Source: Sphagnum compactum (lineage: Eukaryota > Bryophyta > Sphagnopsida > Sphagnales). Taken from it: a stretch of DNA of 64,000 nucleotides. Shown here in pieces: positions 25,377 through 36,352 of this stretch. The DNA is taken from NCBI GenBank assembly GCA_965153455.1, contig OZ234493.1, forward strand, positions 15,118,213-15,182,212. The letters run 5' to 3'. Made by a program: the position numbers and the translations under genes. The stretch's first letter is position 1. Every line of letters starts with the position of its first letter. Below the pieces are notes generated by a model. That model was not told the origin of the DNA and did not search any database. It saw nothing but the letters and a program-made list of their open reading frames with translations.

Positions 25377-26644
25377 CTGATGAACTTGAAGGCAATTTGA
25401 AAATCTCTTCGATAGATCCGAGTCAGGCGGCCTGTGTGCTTAGCCGAAGGCAGTACACTGTTGTACAAATATATGAGTTGAACTTGCAGATGGAGTATCG
25501 ACGATCTAGTTTGTTTAATCTTGATCTGTAACTAACTAGCATGCTTCTGATCAGTAATCACGTGCAGGATTAGATTCACAATTCCATTTCGAATTCTGTT
25601 CCAAGTCAGAAACGCTGAAGAATCTACCAAGCTGATCTGATGCCTATTTGCAGCATCCGCTCTCATCTTCAATATTAGAGTTGCTGCCAGGTCTACATAA
25701 TCTCGGGATTGTTTTTTTGGGGGGGGGGGGGGGGGGTGTCGGTCTTTAATAATTTTCATGCTTAATGCGATGCAGGGGAGCGTTGTATCTCAATCACACA
25801 ATCTACTTCGAGCTTGAATACTGAAGCTTCAAAGCGGACAAACACTAGATTTATCTGCCCTTTGGTCCTCTCTACAAAACGCTTTGTTTCTGGGTGCAGT
25901 CCTGAGACGTTCTGCAGTTCCTCAACAAACAACAAAAACCTCTAGGGTTTTTCACAAATCCCTGTATCTTCTGAGAACCTGTTTTGGGCTGCCATGATTC
26001 TTGGGGGCCCCTCAAACTGTGGGTGGAAACCCTAATTCTCCTGGGTGACCAACCAGATGAAACCCAGGTTTGGTCGGTTACTTGACTTTTCCAAATTATC
26101 TCCGGTTTCTGGTTTTATGAAATTTAGAAATCAAAGAGCCTCTGGTTTCCAGAATTTGTGAAAATTTTAAGAATCAAAGAACCTTTGGTTTGGGTTTTTG
26201 GAATTCTTTTGTAATGGAGAAACCTCTAAACCCTAGAAAAAGAACCTGCGGTTCTCAGGGAATAACAGGGAGAGTATCAGAGTTTTGACAGGTTCGTAGA
26301 TTTTTTTGAGAACTGCGGTTATATATCAGATTTGGTTCTTGGTTTTCTGAGAACTGCAGTTATGTATCAGGACCACTTCGTAGATGCTTTTCAGGATTGT
26401 GGGGGGGGGGTTTCTGGCAAAATCCGGTTATTTGGATTTTTGAGAAAATCCATGGTCATATATCCTCACGAACTGCCATGATAACCGGCGGTCATCTGGT
26501 GGCATTTCTTACAACCGACTAACGTTGAGACCCTAATTCTCTTGCAGTCCAGCCCTAATGTTTACTGTGAATGTTCTCCTCTGTCCTCCTCTCCAGCTCT
26601 TCTTGTCCTGCTTCTCAATTGTGAAGCAATCTGGATTGCAGTTC
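25377..26644. other. B locus spacer between small-protein gene and MCTS1 relic
   Basis: Equivalent to 46003-46983 at C, but diverged. It contains a G-run (about 25719-25736), a second G-run near 26400, degenerate short repeats (AGAACTGCGGTTAT and AATCAAAGAACC-like, 26090-26370) and an AAACCCTAAT telo-box near 26028. No gene is seen. Confidence 0.5.
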
Positions 26645-26829
26645 ATGTTCAAGAAGTAAACCTCCAGCTCCAGATCCTTGAAGTTGAATACAGTTTCATT
26701 TTTTAGCAACTTGCCAGGCTTGATTCTTCTTGATATGCAATAGCCATAGTTGTTGCTTTGCCTCATTACCAGTTTGCAACTGGTTGTGGGTTCCAAGCCC
26801 TCAAATGTGCACTCTAAGTGCCTGTTACT

Positions 26830-26866
26830 GGCCAGAGTGAATTAACAGCCACCAATGCACCAGTTG
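26830..26866 (+). repeat. Left TIR of the Mutator-like element
   Basis: Begins GGCCAGAGTGAATTAACAGC; the reverse complement of 31418-31454 begins GGCTGGAGTGAATTAACAGC. They differ only at positions 4 and 5. Confidence 0.9.
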
Positions 26867-27013
26867 GCCGTTCTGTCTACTGGATGGGTTGCGTTTTTTC
26901 ATTCGGCGCCAGATGGGGCTCATCACAGTCGATTTCTTTTTGTTGCTAACCACTGTACTTTTTTTTTTTTTTTTTTTTTTGTTCTTGGCCGTTGTTCCTG
27001 GACGTGACCTCAC

Positions 27014-28440
27014 ACATAGCTACCCTGCTCACTTTCCTACCTTCATAAGTATTGCACCAACCTACTGACACAGCTACCCTAATAACTAGTTATCCTACTG
27101 ACCTAGCTATTGTACTAACCACCTACCCTACTAACCTAGCTACTCTATTAATTACATACCCTACTAACTTAACCATTAGGTTTAGGGTTGAAACACAAAT
27201 TAATTAATAAGTTTTTCACAAATGTATAGTAATTAATCTAAAGTAGGCTAAATTTGGGGGGAAAATTTTAGGGTTTACACATATGTGAAGTAATACAATT
27301 GCATTTTATATCTTCTTCAAAAAGAGTGGAAAAATTAGGTTGAAAAGATCACACAAAGATAAAAGACATATCTTCTCTTTTGGTTTATAAAGATTAACGT
27401 ATTTATTTCAGTTAATAAATATTTATAGTTTAAAACCTTTGAATTTTGGTTTTTAATTTTTTTCCTATGTTTTTTCAAAAAAAATTATTTTGCATTATAT
27501 GATTTGTATAGCTTGTATAATTTTTTAGGTTTAGGGCATATATCACCAAGACTTTTTTTTGTTAGGGTTTGGTAAAAGTAAGTACAAGTGCAAGTATTGA
27601 AATTATGCCCCAAAATTCCAGTCGGTAAAAGTAAGTACAGGTGTAGGTATTGCAACGAAACCCCAAAATTCTAGTTGGTAAAGGTAAGTATAAGTTTGGG
27701 TATTTCAAGTTGAAATGAAAAAACAAACCTAAATGTAATACCCACGTTTCAAAAAAACCCATCTAAATGGTTTGGATACCCTTAAGTGAAGACCTAGCCT
27801 TAAACACAATATGCATATACAAAGTCACTTTGAAATAACCCAACCCTAAATGCAATACTTGCACTTTGGGTCACTTCGAAAGGACACATGTAGGGTTTAA
27901 GTTTTCTTTATATGAAGATCTTACCCTAAATGCAATACCTGCATTTAGGGTCACTCCGAAAGTACGCATGTGGGGATTAGGGTTCTTTATATGAAGATCC
28001 CACTCTAAATGCAATACCTGCATTTGGGGTCACTCCGAATAGCTACCCTGCTCACTTTCCTACCCTCATAAATATTGCACCAACCTTGGTACCTTATTTA
28101 TTATCCTTTACTAACACAGCTACCCTAATAACTAGTTATCCTATTGACCTAGCTATTGTACTAACCACCTACCCTACTAACCTAGCTACTCTATTAATTA
28201 CATACCCTACTAACTTAACCATTAGGTTTAGGGTTGAGACACAAATTAATTAATAAGTTTTTCACAAATGTATAGTAATTAATCTAAAGTAGGTTAAATT
28301 TGGGGGGAAAGTTTTAGGGTTTACACATATGTGAAGTAATACAATTGCATTCTATATCTTCTTCAAAAAGAGTGGAAAAAATTAAGTTGGAGAGATCACA
28401 CAAAGGTAAAAGACATATCTTCTCTTTTGGTTTTGTATGA
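27014..28440. repeat. Two ~380-bp direct repeats with short tandem repeats between
   Basis: 27014-27400 and 28036-28440 are nearly identical (both hold AGCTACCCTGCTCACTTTCC, ACCACCTACCCTACTAACC and TTAGGGTTTACACATATGTG); the second has a short insertion near 28085. Between them are about 50-bp units with GGTAAAAGTAAGTAC (27570-27690) and about 110-bp units with CTAAATGCAATACCTGCATT (27830-28040). Confidence 0.85.
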
Positions 28441-29296
28441 AATTTATTTGATTGTGAGGGCCAAGTTGTTATGTAATGTTTTCGACACTTTTAGAAGTTG
28501 AAAGATGACTTGACTATCCAAAAAACACAATAATGTCCATTAAAAAAAACCAAGAATTTATAACCTTGACAAATTATTAATTTCAACAAAAGCTCAAACC
28601 TAAGGTTATTAAATTGACTAAAGTGTGGACATTGATCAAACTAACCTAACCTAAACATGAGTAATAGGTTAGTAAGTTATTTGTTAAGTAACGTAATTGA
28701 TTACCTGATAGGCTACCTTCTTAATATAGGCCTATTATGTAATTTGTTCATTAATGTAAACTTTCTAAGTTAATATCTTAGATGGTCTATGTAAGTATTG
28801 AAGGTGATTGAATTTATTAAGTAAACCTATTAGTCATATAGGTAATATACTAGCCTAGGCCACGTAAGCCTAATAAACATTTATGATAGTTTAATGTCTA
28901 ATCCTTATTGTGTAATAACATTTTAAATTTGAACTAAAAGAATTTATCAAAAAGAAAGCACATTTTTTCATATAATTGTTATAAGTATATACTATTGGAA
29001 CATGATTCAAATTTAGAGTTTGGGAAACCCTAAATTAATTAACAGTTTTTTTACAAATTAATAGTAAATAAAATAAATCTACGGTGCATTATAGGGGGAA
29101 TTTTATATGCAAAAAAATGCAATACATATTTGCAAGATCATACTGAAATAATACATAGGTGATTGAAGGAAACCATATGTGAAAACCTTAAACCCTAAAT
29201 GCAATACTCGCATGTAATGTCATTTCAAAAGTGGTCTAGGTACCAAAATTATGTCTTTTCATATACCTAAATTAAATATTATTCTAAATTAATCTT

Positions 29297-29635
29297 ATGA
29301 CAAAATGTAAATTTTACAATGAATGTAAAAACCAGCAACTATTATGGGACCTATATGTGGGTATTGCAAGAGATGCCAAAAAAGCCAGCGGCTATTTTGG
29401 AGACTATATGCAGGTATTGCAACGAATGAAGAATGTCAACGATTATTTGTGCCCTATATGCGAGTATTGCAAGGAATGCAAAATGCCAGCGGTTATTATG
29501 GGACTCATATGCGGGTATTGCAAGGAATGTAAAAAGTCAGCGCCTATTATGGGACTTATATGCGAGTATTACAATTAATGCGAAATGCCTGTGGCTATTT
29601 TTGGACTTATATGAAAGTATTGCATATTAGAAAAT
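29297..29635 (+). repeat. 57-bp tandem repeat, about six units, open in one frame
   Basis: Units share GGGACTTATATGCGAGTATTG-like sequence followed by AATGNAAAA and GCCAGCGGCTATT. The 57-bp period is 19 codons, so the array reads through as a 93-residue frame (29297-29578) with recurring CGYCKECK-type Cys pairs. No flanking gene supports translation, so I treat it as a satellite-like array. Confidence 0.8.
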
Positions 29636-30283
29636 GGTCTTATGGAGTTCATAATAGAAAGTGATGTGGGTATTATATGTTTAAAATGTGTGGATTATTT
29701 TAAAAGTCTTCAGGTGATCTGAGTCCTATTAACTTAGATGTAAGTATTGTATAATGTTCATTTTGATATTTGGTTTGATTCTTACATCTCAAGTACTAAC
29801 AAAATTATGACAAAGAAGACATATATGATTAACCACATACACATCAAACAAGTGTGAGTAGAAGATACTATTATATTGATAAAAGATGTACAAAAATGGG
29901 TGCATGGAAAATTACTAGAGAACCCAATGAAAAAATTTATTGGATCTCTATAACATATCAAAGGATCGAAGTTCAAAATTGGGTAGTCCACAATTGTTGC
30001 ATCTAATGTAGCAACATGTGACTCAATAACTCCCTCATCTCCTCCAACAACATATGGCAGAAGAATCGCCTCATCTGACACAACAACACTTGGAGGAATC
30101 GCCTCATCTGACGCAACAACATCTTGTTTATTGACTTCCAACCCACCACCACCACTTTTCCTTAGTCTTCTTCTCCTACCCATTACAACCTCCAACCCTA
30201 AACAAAAGACCACTAGTTATTGTTAAATGTTAATTCTAATGAACTAAACCATAAGCAAAAAAAATATTGAGGATGGGGCAAAA

Positions 30284-30313
30284 GGTTTAGGGTTTAGGGT
30301 TTTAGGGTTTTGG
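30284..30313 (+). repeat. Short interstitial TTTAGGG telomere-like stretch
   Basis: Two exact TTTAGGG units and degenerate neighbours immediately precede the palindromic minisatellite. TTTAGGG is the common plant telomere unit; this run is too short to be a telomere. Confidence 0.7.
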
Positions 30314-30315
30314 GT

Positions 30316-30985
30316 TCTTCTTCTTTCTCTTCTGCTGCAAAAAAGAAGAAGAAGAAGGCCTTCTTCTTTGCTGCGCTGCAGCAAAGCTACAGTGCAGCAA
30401 AGAAAGAGAAAGAAGAAGAATGCCTTCTTCTTTTGCTGCAAAAAAGAAGAAGAAGAAGGCCTTCTTCTTCTCCTGCAAAAAAGAAGAAGAAGAAGGCCTT
30501 CTTCTTCTGCTCCAAAAAAGAAGAAGAAGGCCTTCTTCTTCTGCTCCAAAAAAGAAGAAGAAGAAGGTTTTCTTCTTCTGCTGCAAAAAAGAAGAAGAAG
30601 AAGGCCTTCTTCTTTGCTGCAAAAAAGAAGAAGAAGGCCTTCTTCTTTGCTGCAAAAAAGAAGAAGAAGAAGGCCTTCTTCTTTGCTGCGCTGCAGTTGA
30701 GCTGCAGTGCAACAAAGAAAGAGAAAGAAGAAGAAGGCCTTCTTCTTCTCCTGCAAAAAAGAAGAAGAAGAAGGCCTTCTTCTTTGCTGCGCTGCAGCTG
30801 AGCTGTAGTGCAGCAAAGAAAGAGAAAGAAGAAGAAGGCCTTCTTCTTCTGCTGCAAAAAAGAAGAAGAAGAAGGCCTTCTTCTTTGTTGCAAAAAAGAA
30901 GAAGAAGAAGGCCTTCTTCTTTGCCGCAGCGCAGCAAAGAAAGAGGAAGAAGAAGAAGAAGGCCTTCTTCTTCTGCTGCAGCGAG
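30316..30985. repeat. Palindromic minisatellite built on AAGAAGGCCTTCTT
   Basis: About fifteen units of 35-65 bp. Each has a self-complementary core AAGAAGGCCTTCTT, AAAAAAGAAGAAGAAG on one side and CTGC/CTCC linkers; some longer units add GCGCTGCAG and AAAGAAAGAGAAAG. Two cores are mutated (near 30424 and 30566). Because each unit is a palindrome the array opens frames on both strands, which I regard as artefacts of low complexity. Confidence 0.9.
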
Positions 30986-31417
30986 CGACTTCTCAAGCCT
31001 TCTTCAAACAAAACAAACAAAAAAAACAAAAAACAAAAAAATGTAAGCATCTTACCTTTTCGTGGGCGCGTGGGTTTCGTTCCAACTCCAGCCGGTCCAA
31101 CTCCAGCTCCAGCCGCTCCAGCTCCCGCTCCATAGCCACAGCTCCAGCTCCCACTCCACAGCCACAGCTCCCGCTCCACAGTCGCTCGAGGTCTCTGGAG
31201 CTCTGGCGATGGAGTGAGGGGGGGTGGGGTTGGTAGGCGGTAGGTAGGAGGCGGGAGGTAGGTGGTAGATAGGAGGGGGGAGGTAGAAGGTAGGTAGGAA
31301 GGGGGAGGTAGAGAATTTTTTTGGTAGAGAATTTTGGGGCAGGGAGGATCCGGGAAAAAAAACCCGATGCGGGCAGGGAGATGCTCATCCGCGAAACGGG
31401 TTCAACGGGCTCATCCT

Positions 31418-31454
31418 CAACTGGTGCATTGGTGGCTGTTAATTCACTCCAGCC
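31418..31454 (-). repeat. Right TIR of the Mutator-like element
   Basis: Mirror of 26830-26866, followed at once by CCTGTTACT (31455-31463), the second copy of the 9-bp target duplication. Confidence 0.9.
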
Positions 31455-31614
31455 CCTGTTACTCAGATCTTAAGGTTAAGGGAGAAAAAGAGGCTTTGAT
31501 TCAGTTTTTAGTAGCAGGCTTTTGGGATATTAAAGAAATTCTTTTTGCACTTAATTAATGCATGAACGTCAGGGTGGACCAAATTCTATAAAATACCATA
31601 TTAAATCCTATAAA

Positions 31615-34600
31615 AACACACACATGTAAAGAGAACAAGAATATTTACTGAAAGCCCAACTGATTCTTGCAAAACTTTGTTTGGTAGTCTGAGGTTTTTA
31701 TTCCACTACACAGATCACACCTTGTAAACATCGTAAAGTCCTCTCTTGAGATCAAGTAGAGTCCAAATCATGCAGTACCTGTTCTGCAATTTGCAATCCT
31801 GGCATTTATTGTTTACGATAGAGGCTGAGGCAGCAAGCTTCAGGCTTTACTGAGAGCAAAGCACTGGGTGGATTTTAGATTTTAAATTTTTCCTGTGCTA
31901 TCTGGAGGATACCCACTGGGTATCACAGGGAAAAAGCCAAAAGCAAGTGCTTTGAAAGATTTGTTTGTTTGGTTGGTTTGCGCTGGAAACAAATGTTGCT
32001 TGGGGTGTTTGTGATATACATATTTGTTGACTTGGGGTTTTATTTTTGGGACATCACAATGTTTTTGAAGATGAAAAAATAGTGGCGGTATGTATCATTG
32101 GTTCTTTGAGCACTATTGTTGTGGCATGTGTGTCAATTTAGCTCATCATCTTCTGTCTCTGTCTGTCTGATCTATCTACTCTACCTTACAGCTTCTTGAG
32201 GAGTGTGGGATTCCTCTTCCCCCTATGCGACAGTCAACCGCGAATTTCCTTACCAAGATGTGGATTATCTGGTGGGGGAGGAAGACTATGTTGAGATTCG
32301 TGGCAAGCGGATCATGAAGCCATTTGTAGAGAAACCTGTGGATGGTGAGCTTCTTCTTCTAGTTCACAATCTAAGTTATTCAAGTGAGACAACAAAGTAA
32401 TTCATGCATCACTGTTGGTGGACACACTGATATGGAGACTTTCATACAATGTGCCAGGAGATGATCACAATGTTATGATATACTACCCGAGTTCTGCTGG
32501 TGGTGGCAGAAAGGATCTCTTCCGGAAGGTGAGAGACAATTGGTTTGAACATTCATCATTCTACACTGAATTCATGTTCTCGTTCTTTTTTGTGTATGAA
32601 GAAGAAGTAACCGAGGTTGTTGATTGAGTTGTGGGTTGTTTTTTTAAGGTGGGAAATCGGTCAAGTGAGTTTCATCCAGAGTTACGAAGAGTGCGCCCAG
32701 AAGGTTCATACATCTATGAGGAGTTCATGCCCACAGGTGACACCGATGTTAAGGTCAGGCACAGCAAGTCTTCCTGTCAAACAATAATAATACACTCCTG
32801 GCACTAGTTCATTCTACAAATGTCCGTCTCTAGGTTTAGATGACGTTTGAGGAAGGAACTTTCATTCAAGAGGGAAGATGATGGATGGGTAAAGGTGTTA
32901 AATGACGCCTGCTGCCTGCAGGTCTACACAGTGGGTCCAGAATATGCGCATGCTGAAGCTCGCAAGTCTCCAGTTGTTGATGGTGTTGTCATGAGGAGTG
33001 CAGATGGGAAAGAGGTGTGTTTGGCACATTCATCAAATTCCTAAAGACTTTTTGAGGGTGAATCTCTGGCAATAATTTTATTCCTGATGAATCTGAATGT
33101 GTTCATGAATCTTTGGTGTCCAAGCTTGAAGCTTTCGAATCTGAGGAGAGCCCCAACTGAGAGGAAAGATTCCTCCCTCCCTTGGGTCATGTGTGTTGCT
33201 TTGCTTTCACGTGAGGTATCCGGTGCTGTTGACACCAGTTGAGAAACAAATGGCTCGTAAAGTCTGCATGGCGTTTGGCCAAGCGGCGAGCTTGCTCGTT
33301 GATCAAGACAATTAACTTATTGATTGTGAAGGAGAGAGACATTGCAGTGGTGATTTCATCAACCCATTGTTGATACCCATTTTTTGTGATCAATTATTGT
33401 ATCCATTCAAGACTTGGTTTGTATTTTGTTTTGGCTATGATCTTCTTGAGTCAAAGTTGGTGGTGTGTTGTTGGGCAATGATGACAGGTTTGTGGGTTTG
33501 ATCTTCTCCGGTCAGAAGGACAATCATATGTTTGTGATGTCAATGGATGGAGTTTTGTGAAAAACTCGTACAAATAAGCAATTAGGAATCAACCTTGAAA
33601 AATTGAAGCTCCAGAGTTGCAGCAAACATACATGCCCTGGTTGTTGTTCAAGCAAAGAAAAATTATACCCAACATGGCTCTAGCCAGTGCTGCCGACCAA
33701 TTACTCAGGTAGCTTATGTACTTCAGTAGCTTATGTACTTAGCTTAATCCCCATTTTTAGTTTGACTTGAAAACTGACTTGATTGTTGTGGGCCATCATA
33801 TTGCAGCTTATTTAGTTATCTTAATCCTTTATTTACTAATCTAGTGCAGTGATGTTGCAACCATGCTGTAACCATGAGTCTTTGGCTTGTGTGTGGGATG
33901 GGGGGGTATTTGTGAATTCAGCTGCCATGATATAAGCAAAGTTCCTGACATTTATGATTCTGCCAAGTAAGGCCAAATCTTCATCCCATGATCTGCTTAA
34001 GCCTCTGTTTTTTCTTCACAGTTCCCATGTATCCATTTGGTTACACTTTGGCAGTTTGTTCTTGATTCTTTGATGTCTGATGGGAGAGACTAGGCTACTC
34101 TCTCTTTGAGCTCTCTGATGATGCTTAAATCATTTCCTTTGCATTTCCATCATGCCTGTGGATGCCAGATATGATCTTCTACACAATGCACTTTCGAAAA
34201 TCAAGGGTCTAGATGAACTCTACAAAGTGGCCAAGGTGATGGTTTTTTCTTCTTTTGAAAATACTCATTTCCTCTTGCTACTTATTTGAAATTTGTGGAT
34301 TCCAATTTTGTAGCAAATGAAGAGGCAGTTTTTAGAACTCTGGGTACCTTCTTTTTTCCTCTGGTTTAGTTATGGTTGAGGTGATTTTGTAGCGGACAGG
34401 TATTGGCAGATGGGGTTATTCCAAATGAGTATGGTATCAACCCTAAGCACAAACTAATCATTGGTGCAAAGGTACTTTTCCTATTCAATTCGACTGTTCC
34501 TTGCACTGTGATTTCATGGATTAAGGGTTTAGGGTTTAGGATTTTCCAAATTTTTATTTAAAAAACTTTTCTATCCAAACTGGTCAAAGTTTGTACACCT

Positions 34601-36352
34601 TTGAGGTAAATGGTATGCCAATGTTGAATGTTCCAGATTGCACACTGGTTGATGGGTAAGATACTAATTGACCTCCGGAACACCAAAGAGGAGACGTTAA
34701 GTGTAGCAGAGCTGAAGAAAGATGATGAGGAGAATGATGATGCAGCTGCTGCAATGCTACATAGTCCGAAAAAACTTGATGGCAGCAAAGACAGTCCAAG
34801 AGTAGGAAGCAGGCGACAACAAAGTGCTGCTGAAAATGTGACTGATGATGATACCTAAAAAGAGACCCAGTATCGTTTGGATCCCAAGTATGTTGTCCTA
34901 AACCTAAGATCTCAGTTGTACATTCATGAATCTTCTAAAGGGTCTTGTGGATTTCAGGACATTGTTTATTTGAAGGAGACTTTGCATGATCATTGCTTGA
35001 AAAGTTCTCATCCTCATGTGCCCATTGACATATGTCACACTTGTGGGAATTGTGGGAAGTTCCACAAGAACATCACAACTGGATAACGTTGTATGGATTT
35101 TATGGAGCTGGATGCTAATGAATATGACAATGGTTCTTAATAGGTATGCAAATGTCAGAACTCCTGAGAGGCATGTTCGTACTCAGCTTCACTTCACATC
35201 TGTAAGTGGTCCTCATCCTCACTCTGTTGTTGTACCCATTGGTAGGTTACAAAGCAATTTGGTAGGTCGTGACTGGTAGGTAATGCTGCAAACAGAAAAC
35301 TGTGTTTTTTATGATCGCCCATATGTCATGGTCGACTAACTTTGGCTGTGTCTGGATTCTTGCAGGAGTCCCACATTCACTCCTTGACCAATATATTGTG
35401 GTATTGTCATTTGGATGACTCATTGAAAGGGGAACCTGGACTGGTTTCGAATGAAGGGCTACAACGTATATCCAAAATCAAGGAGCTTGACTACTTGACT
35501 CATATAGTCCTGCGAATGTTTGAGAATACTGCGGTACAAAAATCAGTTTTTCCACAACCCAACTTCACCATTGAACTTCCTTTGAACTTTTCTGCAAATT
35601 TTTCAATCATTTAAAAGATGTAGATACTCCAATGGAGCAGTCATTTTAATCCTGTGATTAATTTCATCTTCAGATAAAGTTCCTGAAGAATTTGATCTTA
35701 CAAGAGGGTTGTGGTTGTATGGTATGTAGGTGCCATTGGAAGACCCAAAAAGGTTCCGGATTGAGCTAATGTTCAGTAATGGAGCTGCTCTTAGTCCTCT
35801 CAAGGTACTGACCTGCTGTTTGTTTCTTTGTCTCAATTCAATAGCACATACAATAACAAGTGCAAGATTTGAGCCAAAAGCTTACAAAACATGTGTTCAT
35901 TTTCAAAGCGGAAATAATTGACAGTTGGTTTGAGATGATGCCGTCATGGGTGGCAGGCAACTCCTCGGAACCGAGACCATACTCTTCCTGTACTACTGGC
36001 TGTGACATTACAGGAGGATGGACGATACGTAACTTTGGATCAGTTGGAGAAGCTTGTTTGACCGTTTGCTATGCGAGCTGAAGATTTTCCACCATCCACA
36101 ATGCCACATGAGCTCTCGGGTCTATTCATGAAAGGTGAAGGAGCTTTTGGGCACTAAAAAGAAGAAATAATTTTTGCATCTTCTTAAATTAAGAAAAAGG
36201 CACATATCAAACAGATCCTTGTAAAGAAAAGATCATGCACATGTGTGTACAGAGAACAAAAGAATAGTTGCCATGTCTGCTGAAATCCCAACTGATTCTT
36301 GCAAGAATAAGTCTCTGTTCTGTAGTCTGTCTGTGGGTTTATATTGCCACCC
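31615..36352. repeat. Diverged direct repeat flanking the VIH relic
   Basis: About 31615-31710 and 36237-36352 share AGAGAACAA, CCCAACTGATTCTTGCAA and TGTAGTCTG-like blocks in the same order and orientation on either side of the VIH pseudogene. The copies are diverged, with small gaps. No terminal signature of a known transposon was found. Confidence 0.6.
32192..36156 (+). pseudogene. VIH (relic): VIH/PPIP5K inositol-pyrophosphate kinase relic, middle deleted
   Basis: Exons of the ATP-grasp kinase half come first: [17 protein letters not shown] and [10 protein letters not shown] (32192-32344), [10 protein letters not shown] (32458-32528), [17 protein letters not shown] (32649-32753), [18 protein letters not shown] (32922-33015), [19 protein letters not shown] (33217-33286) and [14 protein letters not shown] (33489-33573). 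The relic then jumps to the C-terminal phosphatase half: GLDELYKVAK (34170-34236), [24 protein letters not shown] (34635 on), RTPERHVRTQLHF (35142-35200), HIHSLTNILWYCHLDDSL (35367-35533), PLEDPKRFRIELMFS (35730-35804) and PFAMRAEDFPP (near 36065). The N-terminal kinase part and the RHG-type phosphatase motif region are absent. Lesions: a frameshift near 32221, a TAA near 34855, a TGA near 36060 and mutated donors at 33287 and 33574. VIH proteins make InsP8; this copy cannot. Confidence 0.9.

Larger units (their letters stand above)
26830..31454. mobile_element. Mutator-like element, about 4.6 kb, non-autonomous
   Basis: Terminal inverted repeats of about 37 bp (26830-26866 and 31418-31454) agree at all but two positions; the inner 32 bp, starting GAGTGAATTAACAGCC, are perfect. 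Both sides carry the 9-bp direct repeat CCTGTTACT (26821-26829, 31455-31463), the target duplication length of the Mutator superfamily. The paralogous locus at 47215-47260 lacks the insert and runs straight through. No MURA-like transposase is visible. The interior is large direct repeats, short tandem repeats and a palindromic minisatellite, plus one minus-strand frame (30213-29782) with no recognised motif. Confidence 0.88.
26645..31510 (+). pseudogene. MCTS1 5' relic at B (exon 1 plus partial intron 1)
   Basis: ATGTTCAAGAA followed by a GTAAAC donor (26645-26655) is the same 11-base first coding exon as the intact MCTS1 at 46984. The surrounding sequence (26520-26829) and the stretch right of the Mutator-like insertion (31464-31510) align with 46800-47280. 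Homology ends before exon 2, so only the start of the gene was kept or duplicated. The intron holds the Mutator-like element 26830-31454. Confidence 0.75.

Noticed and set aside
25719-25736. G-runs (also near 13990 and 26400) as quadruplex regulators
   Set aside because: They are plain homopolymer runs whose length is uncertain in assembly; no spaced four-tract pattern next to a promoter.
27014-29640. CRISPR-like array
   Set aside because: The repeats are long, diverged and without regular unique spacers, and the context is a plant transposon.
30244-31388. Long overlapping open frames on both strands (up to 311 codons)
   Set aside because: They are by-products of the palindromic GAAGAAGGCCTTCTT array; residues are runs of K, E, F, L and S with no domain.
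32192-36156. Histone-chaperone (FACT subunit) relic
   Set aside because: The exon motifs ([39 protein letters not shown]) belong to VIH/PPIP5K instead.
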